From assembly GCF_014648355.1 (NCBI RefSeq), contig NZ_BMQY01000007.1, positions 124,001 through 188,000 of the forward strand: 64,000 bases of DNA, given 5' to 3'. Origin of the DNA: Couchioplanes azureus. GTDB lineage: Bacteria > Actinomycetota > Actinomycetes > Mycobacteriales > Micromonosporaceae. The position numbers and the translations under genes are program-made. The notes under the pieces were generated by a model. It saw nothing but the letters and a program-made list of their open reading frames with translations, did not search any database and had not been told where the DNA came from. Shown here piece by piece: positions 25,917 through 33,554 of the stretch; the stretch's first letter is position 1; the number at the start of each line of letters is the position of its first letter.

Positions 25917-26144
25917 ATGGCCGGCACACCTGAGGGATTCGCGTTCCGCCTCCGCGGCAGCGGGGAGGTGGAAGTGCTGCACCACGGCCGCGTCGCCACC
26001 GTGCTGCGCGGCTCGGCCGCGGCCCGGTTCCTGGCCGACGTGGACCGGGGGGATCCGCAGGAGCTGATGGCCCGCGTGACCGGCAACTACCGGCGCGGCA
26101 ACGAGCGGACGGCGCGCAACCATCCCCGCAACCGGGGCCGGTGA
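25917..26144 (+). CDS. Small conserved-looking hypothetical protein
   Basis: 75 residues from the ATG at 25917. The N-terminal part reads GFAFRLRGSGEVEVLHHGRVATVLRGSAAARFL, which predicts a short beta-hairpin and a helix. The C-terminal end is very basic and polar (TGNYRRGNERTARNHPRNRGR), suggesting binding to nucleic acid or ribosome. I recall similar short proteins of unknown function in many actinomycetes. There is no signal peptide. It ends 3 bp from the convergent STAS gene. Confidence 0.6.
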   Translation: MAGTPEGFAFRLRGSGEVEVLHHGRVATVLRGSAAARFLADVDRGDPQELMARVTGNYRRGNERTARNHPRNRGR

Positions 26145-26147
26145 CCG

Positions 26148-26474
26148 TCAGGCCCGGCTGTGCGGCTCCTCGGTCAGCACCTCGTGCAGGTTGGTCAGCT
26201 CGAGCACCATGCGGACCATCGGTCCGGGGTGGCGCAGCGTGAGGGTGATCGCCCGGGCGCTCGCCGCCTTCTGGGCGGCGACCAGCATGCCGAGGCCCGT
26301 GGAGTCGAGGAACGTCACCGCGCTCATGTCCACGTCGAGGCGCGTGCAGTCGCCGCGGTCGACGACCTGATGCAGCACCTGGCGCAGGACTGCCGCGTTG
26401 TCCGCGTCCACGTCGCCCTCGGGCACCACGACGATCGTGTCGCCATCCCGCTCGATGGTGCAGTCGAATGGCAT
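26148..26474 (-). CDS. STAS-domain anti-sigma factor antagonist
   Basis: 108 residues, a complete STAS domain. The phosphorylation site is S58 in TFLDSTGLGML, the usual DSTG motif of SpoIIAA/RsbV proteins. Such proteins release a sigma factor by binding its anti-sigma kinase (RsbW type) when unphosphorylated. No sigma factor or stand-alone RsbW gene is adjacent. The closest RsbW-like domain in this window is in the fused protein at 49132-49917, but a link is speculative. The gene is divergent from the first HDOD-linked histidine kinase, so the two may share a control region. Confidence 0.88.
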   Translation of the reverse strand: MPFDCTIERDGDTIVVVPEGDVDADNAAVLRQVLHQVVDRGDCTRLDVDMSAVTFLDSTGLGMLVAAQKAASARAITLTLRHPGPMVRMVLELTNLHEVLTEEPHSRA

Positions 26475-26607
26475 GATCGTCTTCCTCCCGGGGTCCGGTT
26501 CACGGCTACCCCCTGGGCACCCCGGTCAAACACCGGAAACGTCAGAGCGTTGGCCCCGCGGCCAGACGGGCTATTTCAGACCGATTTCGCGTAGCCCCTG
26601 CAAAAAT

Positions 26608-26624
26608 ATGGCGATACACGCCAT
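26608..26624. promoter_or_regulatory. Palindrome between the STAS gene and the histidine kinase gene
   Basis: ATGGCG-n5-CGCCAT is a perfect inverted repeat with 6-bp arms, preceded by the AT-rich CAAAAAT. It lies 44 bp upstream of the kinase start at 26668. A role as operator is inferred from position only. Confidence 0.4.
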
Positions 26625-26667
26625 GGGTCCGATAGCCCGTGCAGACACCTCGGCCGGAGGGGCGGCG

Positions 26668-28848
26668 ATGGTTTCTTGGACGTGGTGGGCGCGGCGCTGG
26701 CTTCGCGGCACCGACACGATGCTGGGACAGGTACGCACGCTGTTCCTCGGCATCCTGGTGGTCTGGCCGCTCTTCGGCCTGTGGGGCCTGTACGGCGCCG
26801 ACCCGGGGATCGCCCTGCCCGCCGCGGCGGCCGCCGTCCTCGTCCTGGTCTGGCTCTACCTCGGTTACCGGCGGCAGCGCTTCCCGGCGTGGAGCTGGAT
26901 CCCCGAGGGAGCGGCCGTAGGCCTGGTCGCCGTGGCGTCCGGCTTCGGCGTCTCCCTCGGCCTGTGCTTCGTCTGGCTCAACTTCCGGGCCCTGTACGGC
27001 AGCGGACGCGAGAAGTTCCTCGCCGCCGCCGTGCTGTGCGGCATCATGATCGCCGGCATGACGGTCGTCGGCGTCCCGGCCGGCAAGGCCCTGCCGTTGC
27101 TCCTGCTGGCGTTGTTGTCGCTGGCCGTCAACCACGTGCTCGCCCGGGGCAGCAGCGCCCGCGACCGGACGGCGGAGCGGGAGGGCACGCTGGCCTCCGC
27201 CGGAGGCGGCCTGGTCGCCTCGACCACCCGGGCCGAGGCGATGGACGTGACCCTGGGTGCCGCGCTCAGCATGGACCGCGCCGCCAGCGCCGCGCTCATC
27301 ATCACCGTCGCCGGCCCGGCGCTGCACGTCATCGCCGCCGCCGGGGTGGTCGGTCCGGAGGCCGCCGGCTGGGTGACCGAGAAGAACCGGCTGCCCGAGG
27401 AGGTCGCCGCCGCGCTGCGCCCCGGCGGGTTCACGATCGTCGACGGCGAGCCCGCCGCCGCGATGATCGAGGTGCTGCGGCTGCCGCCGCATCCCGTGGT
27501 GGTCGTCGCCCCGATGGCCGCGCACGGAACGGTCTTCGGGATGCTGGTGCTGGCCCTCGAACGCAAGCCGGAGGACGACCTGTCCGCGGCGGTGACCACC
27601 CTGGCCGACGAGGCGGCGCTCACCCTCGACCAGCTGTTGAGCCGGTCGCGGCTGAGCATCGTGGTGGAGCACTCCGGCGACGCGCTGGTGCTGTCCGGCG
27701 AGGCCGGCTTCATCCGCTTCGTCAACCCGGCCGCCGCCAAGATGCTCGGCTGCTCGAGCGACGAGCTGCTCGGCCGCGGCCTGTGGTCGCTGGTGCACGA
27801 GGACGACGCGGACGCGCTGCGCGACGCCGCGAACTCGCACCTGCCCTCGGCACCGGTCCCGGCGCGGATCCGGGGGCGCGAGGACGCCGAGTGGACGGAT
27901 GTGGAGGCGCTGGTCGAGTACGTCAACGAGCACGACGGCTCGCGCAGCATCGTCTTCACCGCACGTGACGTCTCGGAGCGGCACCGCCTGGAGCTCGAGC
28001 TGCGGCACGCGCAGAAGCTGGAGTCGGTCGGGCGCCTCGCCGCCGGCATCGCGCACGAGATCAACACGCCGATCCAGTTCGTCGGGGACAACGTCCGGTT
28101 CCTGGACACCGCCTTCACCGACCTGGAACGGCTGTGCGGCGCGTACCGCGAGCTGGTCTCGGCCGTGCAGGAGCAGGGCGACGTCGAGGCCGCCCTGCGC
28201 AACGTCGAGGAGGTGGCCACCGACATCGACGTCGAGTTCGTGATGGAGGAGGTGCCCACCGCCGTCTCCCAGACCCTGGAGGGCGTCAACCGGGTGGCGC
28301 ACATCGTGCGCGCCATGAAGGCCTTCGGTCATCCCGGGTCGGAGGAGAAGAGCCGCGCGGACCTCAACGAGGCGATCCAGAACACCATCGTGGTGGCGAA
28401 CAACGAGATCAAGTACGTCGCCGACGTGGAGACCGACTTCGGCGAGCTGCCCCTGGTCCACTGCCACCTGGGCGACATCGGCCAGGTGGTGCTGAACCTG
28501 GTCATCAACGCCGCCCACGCGATCGGCGCGGCGGACCGCGGCCGGGGCACGATCACCGTGCGGACCCGCCAGGACGGCGACTTCGCCGTCATCGAGGTGG
28601 TCGACACCGGCACCGGCGTGCCACCGGAGATCGCCGACAAGCTGTTCGACCCGTTCTTCACGACCAAGGAGGTCGGCACGGGGACCGGTCAGGGGCTCGC
28701 ACTGGTACGCACCCTGGTCACCGACCGGCACGGCGGCACCATCGACTTCACCAGCACGGTCGGGGTCGGCACGACCTTCACCGTACGGTTGCCGGTCGCC
28801 GGCATCGAATCCGCCCGGGGGGACCGGCTCATGGAGGCTGCGCAGTGA
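26668..28848 (+). CDS. Membrane sensor histidine kinase (copy 1 of the HDOD-linked kinases)
   Basis: 726 residues from the ATG at 26668, with GGAGGGG 6-12 nt upstream. About five membrane helices occupy residues 15-155. A GAF-like region runs from about 170 to 325 and a PAS domain from about 330 to 445. The dimerisation/phosphoacceptor helix carries H463 in GIAHEINTPIQFVGDN, and the HATPase domain (about 590-715) has NLVINAAHAI, DTGTGVPPE and GTGQGLALV. The HEINTPIQF form of the H-box is shared with the kinase at 36967-38538. It is coupled by a GTGA overlap to the receiver-HDOD gene, its likely partner. Confidence 0.9.
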   Translation: MVSWTWWARRWLRGTDTMLGQVRTLFLGILVVWPLFGLWGLYGADPGIALPAAAAAVLVLVWLYLGYRRQRFPAWSWIPEGAAVGLVAVASGFGVSLGLCFVWLNFRALYGSGREKFLAAAVLCGIMIAGMTVVGVPAGKALPLLLLALLSLAVNHVLARGSSARDRTAEREGTLASAGGGLVASTTRAEAMDVTLGAALSMDRAASAALIITVAGPALHVIAAAGVVGPEAAGWVTEKNRLPEEVAAALRPGGFTIVDGEPAAAMIEVLRLPPHPVVVVAPMAAHGTVFGMLVLALERKPEDDLSAAVTTLADEAALTLDQLLSRSRLSIVVEHSGDALVLSGEAGFIRFVNPAAAKMLGCSSDELLGRGLWSLVHEDDADALRDAANSHLPSAPVPARIRGREDAEWTDVEALVEYVNEHDGSRSIVFTARDVSERHRLELELRHAQKLESVGRLAAGIAHEINTPIQFVGDNVRFLDTAFTDLERLCGAYRELVSAVQEQGDVEAALRNVEEVATDIDVEFVMEEVPTAVSQTLEGVNRVAHIVRAMKAFGHPGSEEKSRADLNEAIQNTIVVANNEIKYVADVETDFGELPLVHCHLGDIGQVVLNLVINAAHAIGAADRGRGTITVRTRQDGDFAVIEVVDTGTGVPPEIADKLFDPFFTTKEVGTGTGQGLALVRTLVTDRHGGTIDFTSTVGVGTTFTVRLPVAGIESARGDRLMEAAQ

Positions 28849-30038
28849 GCCGCCGGCCGCACGTGCTGTTCGTCGACGACGAGCCCCGCATCCTCGGCGG
28901 CCTACGCCGCATGCTCCGGACGCACCGCGACCGCTGGGACATGTCCTTCGCGGAGGGCGGCGAGGCGGCCCTGGCCGCCCTGCGCGAGCGGCCGTGCGAC
29001 GTCATCGTGTCCGACTACCGGATGCCCGGCATGAACGGCGCGCAGCTGCTGGAGCGCGTCCGCACCGAGTATCCCGGCACCGCCCGGGTCATCCTGTCCG
29101 GGCAGACCAACGAGGACAACCTGCTCAGCATCATGGTGCTGGCGCACGAGTTCCTCACCAAGCCGAGCTCGCCGGAGCAGCTGGTCGCCACGGTCGAGCG
29201 GCTCATCGACGTGCGTACGGGCGGGCCGGGCGCCGACCGGGCCGTGCTGCAGTCGCTGCCGAGCCCGCCGGACACGCTGGTGCGGCTGATCGAGGCCCTG
29301 GACGGCGACGAGGCGTCGGCGCAGGCGGTCGGCTCGGTGATCGAGGAGGACCCGGCCGCCACGGCGAAGGTGCTGCAGCTGGTGAACTCGTCGGCGTACA
29401 CGGTGGGGCGCAAGGTCAGCAACGTCGGTCAGGCCGTGTCGCTGCTCGGGCTGCCGACCGTCCGCGGGCTGATCTGCATGCACGACCTGATCCGGACCTT
29501 CGACGTCTCCGGCGAGATCCCGGTCGAGTGGATAGAGGCCCTCACCCTGCACTCGGTCGAGACGTCACGGCTGTGCCGCTTGCTCGCCGAGGGTACGGAG
29601 TGGGAGAACAACGCCTTCACCGCCGGCCTGCTGCACGAGGTGGGCCAGCTGGTCCTCGCCTCCCTGCAGCCGGAGGCGTTCGCCCGGGCGTTGTGGCAAT
29701 GGCGCGACCCGGACCCGGAGCCGGAACCCACCTTCCTGTGTGCCGTGGAGTCGGCGGTGCTCGGCTCCACCCACGTCGACGCGGGAGCGGGCCTGCTGCG
29801 CTTCTGGGGTCTTCCCGACGCGGTGATCGAGGCGGTCGCCGGGCACGCCACGACGGCGCAGCCCGAGGCGGCCACCGACGCGTGCCGCACCGTCGTACTG
29901 GCTCACCTGGTGGTGGAGGCGGATCTCGCGCCGGTGTGCGGGCTCGCCGGGCCGGTCGCGCTCGACGAGTCGCGGCTCGACCCGCACAGCCGCGAGGCGA
30001 TCACCCGGTGGCGGCGCCAGCATTCCCGGCAGGGCTGA
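28845..30038 (+). CDS. Response regulator with HDOD output domain (copy 1)
   Basis: 397 residues. The GTG start at 28845 overlaps the kinase stop (GTGA). The receiver domain (about 1-125) has the acidic pair in FVDDEP, phosphoacceptor D57 in VSDYRMPG and Lys in FLTKPSSPEQL. An HDOD domain (about 145-345) follows, with PAATAKVLQLVNSSAY and VGQAVSLLGLPTVRGLI, and GLLHEVGQLVL near residue 265. HDOD domains are related to HD phosphohydrolases but usually lack the metal ligands and act as signalling scaffolds. The paralogue at 35777-36970 has the same length and layout. Confidence 0.9.
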   Translation: MSRRPHVLFVDDEPRILGGLRRMLRTHRDRWDMSFAEGGEAALAALRERPCDVIVSDYRMPGMNGAQLLERVRTEYPGTARVILSGQTNEDNLLSIMVLAHEFLTKPSSPEQLVATVERLIDVRTGGPGADRAVLQSLPSPPDTLVRLIEALDGDEASAQAVGSVIEEDPAATAKVLQLVNSSAYTVGRKVSNVGQAVSLLGLPTVRGLICMHDLIRTFDVSGEIPVEWIEALTLHSVETSRLCRLLAEGTEWENNAFTAGLLHEVGQLVLASLQPEAFARALWQWRDPDPEPEPTFLCAVESAVLGSTHVDAGAGLLRFWGLPDAVIEAVAGHATTAQPEAATDACRTVVLAHLVVEADLAPVCGLAGPVALDESRLDPHSREAITRWRRQHSRQG

Positions 30039-30056
30039 CGGCGGTCTCGTCCGCCG
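30039..30056. terminator. Hairpin between convergent regulator genes
   Basis: CGGCGG-TCTCGT-CCGCCG forms a 6-bp GC stem directly after the TGA of the HDOD gene and 4 bp before the end of the convergent gene at 30061. No U-tract follows. Confidence 0.45.
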
Positions 30057-30060
30057 GTCG

Positions 30061-31236
30061 TCACCGGACCATGTCCGGGCCGAGCTCCTCGTCGACGACC
30101 ATCAGGGGCTCCGCGACGCCTTCCTCGAGCGCGGCGAAGTTCTTCAGCCGGGTGATCAGGCTGATGGTGATCTCCTGGCCGGCGTTGACCAGCAGCATGC
30201 CCGACTTGTTGCGGACGGGGGCGGCGAGCGCCATGCCGACCTGGAGGTCGTTCAGCGCGATGGCGCGGACCTTCTCCGTCTCGGAGATCGAGGTGGCCTC
30301 GAACGCCTCCAGCACCTCCGGGTCGTACTCGTCCTCGCTGGCGCGCAGGGTCGCGAGCGTCGCCGCGGGCGACAGCCCGTGCATGATCAGGCTGTCGTGG
30401 TCCTGGACGAACCGGAGTAGCCGGCCGGCGAACGGGATCTGGTGCCCGGAGACGCCGTCCTTCGGGGTGCCCGAGCCGTCGTAACCCTTGCGGCAGTAGC
30501 GGATGGCGTCGGCCACCGGCGCCATGCGCGGGATTCCGGAGATCAGCTGCTCGGCGACGTGCGGAAGCTGGTCCACCATGACCTGCTCGGCGGGGGTGAG
30601 ATCGGCGGGGTTGTCGAGCTTCTCCGCGACGCTGGGCGGCAGCGCCACCACGCCCAGCTGGGACATGTCGACGGCCAGTTCCACCGCCCACCGGTCCTGG
30701 ACCTCCATCTGGTCCAGGATGGCGGTGGCCACCCGGCGCATCCGGGCCGCCCGCCCGAAAGCGAGCGGGCTGGACAGCGACAGCACGTCGGTCAGCGCCT
30801 TGACGCTGCCGCGCAGTGTCTGTTCGAGCAGTTCCCGTTCGGCCACGACCAACCGGTGCTGGGCCACGCAGTCGCGCAGGGCCTCGATCATGGTCTCGGT
30901 GTCGACCGGCTTGAGCACCATCCGGAAGACGTGGCCCTTGTTGACCGTCGCGGCGGCGTCGGCGAGGCTCGTGTGACCGGTGAGCAGCATGCGGGTGCTG
31001 GTGGGCGAGGCCTTCGCGGCGGCGGCCAGGAACTCGGCGCCGTTGATACCGGGCATCAGGAAGTCGGAGACGATCACCTCGAAGGGATCGACCGCCTTCA
31101 TGGCGAAGAGCCCCTTGGCGGCGCCGACCGCGGTCTCCACCGTGAAGTCCTTGCGCAGCTGCCGCCGGAGCCCGTCGAGCAGGTTGGGCTCGTCGTCGAC
31201 CAGCAGGATCCGGGGACGATCGACGGGGGTCGTCAT
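30061..31236 (-). CDS. Response regulator with a degenerate HD-GYP output domain
   Basis: 391 residues. The receiver domain (about 8-128) has D58 in IVSDFLMPG and Lys in MVLKPVDTE. A helix joins it to a domain that follows HD-GYP in length and sequence pattern, but the signature residues are replaced. HDIGK reads V189-D190-M-S-Q, and HHExxDGxGYP reads C248-R249-K-G-Y-D-G-S-G-T-P. With the metal-binding His residues gone, hydrolysis of cyclic di-GMP is unlikely; a binding or scaffold role is more plausible. The C-terminal 90 or so residues form an extra beta-rich module. The gene is convergent with the HDOD gene and downstream of the kinase at 31290. Confidence 0.85.
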   Translation of the reverse strand: MTTPVDRPRILLVDDEPNLLDGLRRQLRKDFTVETAVGAAKGLFAMKAVDPFEVIVSDFLMPGINGAEFLAAAAKASPTSTRMLLTGHTSLADAAATVNKGHVFRMVLKPVDTETMIEALRDCVAQHRLVVAERELLEQTLRGSVKALTDVLSLSSPLAFGRAARMRRVATAILDQMEVQDRWAVELAVDMSQLGVVALPPSVAEKLDNPADLTPAEQVMVDQLPHVAEQLISGIPRMAPVADAIRYCRKGYDGSGTPKDGVSGHQIPFAGRLLRFVQDHDSLIMHGLSPAATLATLRASEDEYDPEVLEAFEATSISETEKVRAIALNDLQVGMALAAPVRNKSGMLLVNAGQEITISLITRLKNFAALEEGVAEPLMVVDEELGPDMVR

Positions 31237-31259
31237 GCCAGCTCCTCGTGCTCGTCCGG

Positions 31260-31282
31260 ATTAGGACGAATATATCCCTAAT
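31260..31282. promoter_or_regulatory. AT-rich inverted repeat upstream of the degenerate HD-GYP gene
   Basis: ATTAGG-n11-CCTAAT fills most of the 53-bp gap between the kinase stop (31290) and the regulator start (31236). It is AT-rich in a GC-rich region, so a promoter or operator is plausible. As a hairpin its arms are short, so a terminator is less likely. Confidence 0.35.
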
Positions 31283-31289
31283 GGGGCGG

Positions 31290-33554
31290 TCAAGAGTCTG
31301 TTTCAGGCGTTGCGCGGGGCAGTGCCAGGGTGGCGACCGACCCGCGGGTGAAGACCGACTCCACCGTGACGTCGCCGTCCATCGCGCGGGCCAGCTGGCG
31401 GGCGATGAACAGGCCGAGACCGGTGCCGCCGGTGCTCATCGTCATGGGGTCCTCGACGCGGTGGAACTTCTCGAAGATCTTCTCGAGCTGGTCCGCCGGA
31501 ATACCCCGGCCCCGGTCGCGGACGTCGACGTACGCGCACGTCTCCTCGAGCCGCATCTGCACCACCACCTCGGTGTCCTCCGGCGAGTACTTGAGCCCGT
31601 TGCCGATGAGGTTCGCGAGCACCTGCAGCGTGCGGCCGTCGTCGCAGCGCACCGGGACGGGTCCCGGCGGCAGGTCCACGACGATGCGCTCGGAGCCGAG
31701 GTCGCGGGCGGCCTGCTCGACCAGGGCGTGCAGGTCGTGCTCGGCCACGGAGACGTGCAGGGACATCTCCTCCGGGTTGTCGCCGAAGCGTGAGGCGAGC
31801 AGCAGGTCCTCCACCAGCCGGGACAGGTGCCCGGCGCGGTCGCCGATGAGGTTGAGCGCGTCCAGCCGCTTCTGCGGGGTCATCCGCTCGCCCCGGCTGC
31901 GCAGCAGGTCGACATAGCCGATGATCGGCGTCAGCGGGGTGCGCAGCTCGTGCGAGACCATGGCGATGAAGTCGGACTTGAGCCGCTCGGTGCGGTACTC
32001 CCGGGTCAGGTCGCTGATGACCACCACGTCGCGGCCCACGGTACCGGCGGTGAAGATCGCGGAGTGCGCCAGCCGCAGCCGGCGCTGCTCGCCGTCGTGG
32101 CGCCGCACGCTCAGCTCGACGACGGTACGCGGCTGCTCGGCCGTGACCGGCATCAGCAGGGGGCGTTCGTCCTCGGCGGGCACGTCGAGGACGTCGGCGA
32201 GCAGCCGCCCGGTGGCCTCGTCGGCGCCGACGCCGGTGATCTCGGCCAGCGCCCGGCTCCACATCCGGATCGACCCGTCGCCGTCGACCACCATGATGCC
32301 CTCGGTGGACTGCTCGACCACGGCCTGCAGCTTGCTCGTCTCGTCCACGAGCCGGTCGAGGTGCTCGGCGCCCAGCATGGCCACGGCCAGGGCGCTGGCC
32401 AGCGAGGCGAGCAGGGTGACGTCGCCGGTGGTCATCCACCCGCGGTCGCGTTCGCGGATGGCGAAGGCGGCGGTGCCCAGCCGGCGCCCGCCGCTCTGCA
32501 CCGGCACGACGATCATCCGGCGCAGGCCCTCCGGCAGCTCGTCGGCGAGCTGCACGGGAGCGTCGACCGCGCCCAGCGCGGCCAGGTACGGCGGCACGGC
32601 CCCCCGCCGCAGCGTCCCCGGATCGGCGGCCTCCACCGACAGGGCCTCGTCGTCGTTCTCCAGCACCGCGACGGCGAGGTCGGCGCCGAACGCCTCGCGC
32701 ACCAGCAGGAGGAACTGCGGTACCACGTCGCCGCGCTCGGCCAGGGCGTGGGAGAGCTGGAGCAGGCACGCCGACCGGGCGCGCTCGTCGGCCTCCCGCG
32801 CCGCCGCCCGGTAGGCGAACGTGACGGCGAGGGCGGGCATCGCCATGAAGGGCAGCAGCAGCGGGGCATGCAGCGCGATCTCCGCGGTCGTCAGCCCGGT
32901 CGCCATGGTGCCGACGGCCATGTAGGCGGACAGTCGCGCCTCGGAGCGCACGATCCGCCACGGCGGCGTCTTGGTGATCACGCCGAGGATCTGCGCCAGG
33001 CAGCACAGGTTGACCCCGGTGAAGGCGACGGTTCCCACCACGACGCCGGCCAGCACGCCGGCCGTCATCACGCCCGGCGAGCCGCCGACCAGGTGCACGA
33101 TGGCGATCAGCACGGCCGCGGCGGCGGTGTAGGTGCCGAGGTTGAAGACGGCCTTCATGACCGGGCGGCGCTGCAGCACGCCGGCGACCAGCAGCCCCAC
33201 GGCGGCCGCCACGAGGGCGTCCTCGGGCGGCAGGAGCAGCACGTCGATGACGAGCGCCGCCTCGTAGAGCGTCAGCTCCTCGACGGCGTCGCCGTGGCGC
33301 AGCCGGACGACGGTGAGCTCGGCGAGGCAACTGAGCACGGTCAGGCCGGGCAGCAGCCACGCGGTCGGCACGCCGAGTCCCCGCAGCACGCTGGGGTGCC
33401 CGGCGAATCCCAGCACGACGGCGGCGGCGAGCCCGCTTCCCAGCAGGGTCACCGCCACCACCCGGCGCAGGATCGGATCCTGCAGGTGTTCCCGCACGGC
33501 GCCGGCCACCCGGGTGTTTCCCGGGCGGCCGGCGTGTGACGGGGCTGAGCTCAC
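31290..33554 (-). CDS. Membrane histidine kinase with GAF and PAS domains, coupled to the S8 protease
   Basis: 754 residues from the GTG at 33554, which overlaps the protease stop (GTGA). The open frame continues upstream through the protease gene in another frame and should be ignored. The N-terminal 250 residues hold about seven or eight membrane helices. A GAF domain (about 265-415) and a PAS domain (about 430-545) follow. The H-box is MVSHELRTPLTPIIGY with H535, a classic HisKA, and the HATPase has NLIGNGLKYSPED, DRGRGIPAD and GTGLGLFIARQ. No receiver gene is directly attached; the next gene downstream encodes the receiver/degenerate HD-GYP protein. Coupling to a secreted protease is unusual and suggests both act on the same surface signal. 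Confidence 0.88.
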   Translation of the reverse strand: MSSAPSHAGRPGNTRVAGAVREHLQDPILRRVVAVTLLGSGLAAAVVLGFAGHPSVLRGLGVPTAWLLPGLTVLSCLAELTVVRLRHGDAVEELTLYEAALVIDVLLLPPEDALVAAAVGLLVAGVLQRRPVMKAVFNLGTYTAAAAVLIAIVHLVGGSPGVMTAGVLAGVVVGTVAFTGVNLCCLAQILGVITKTPPWRIVRSEARLSAYMAVGTMATGLTTAEIALHAPLLLPFMAMPALAVTFAYRAAAREADERARSACLLQLSHALAERGDVVPQFLLLVREAFGADLAVAVLENDDEALSVEAADPGTLRRGAVPPYLAALGAVDAPVQLADELPEGLRRMIVVPVQSGGRRLGTAAFAIRERDRGWMTTGDVTLLASLASALAVAMLGAEHLDRLVDETSKLQAVVEQSTEGIMVVDGDGSIRMWSRALAEITGVGADEATGRLLADVLDVPAEDERPLLMPVTAEQPRTVVELSVRRHDGEQRRLRLAHSAIFTAGTVGRDVVVISDLTREYRTERLKSDFIAMVSHELRTPLTPIIGYVDLLRSRGERMTPQKRLDALNLIGDRAGHLSRLVEDLLLASRFGDNPEEMSLHVSVAEHDLHALVEQAARDLGSERIVVDLPPGPVPVRCDDGRTLQVLANLIGNGLKYSPEDTEVVVQMRLEETCAYVDVRDRGRGIPADQLEKIFEKFHRVEDPMTMSTGGTGLGLFIARQLARAMDGDVTVESVFTRGSVATLALPRATPETDS

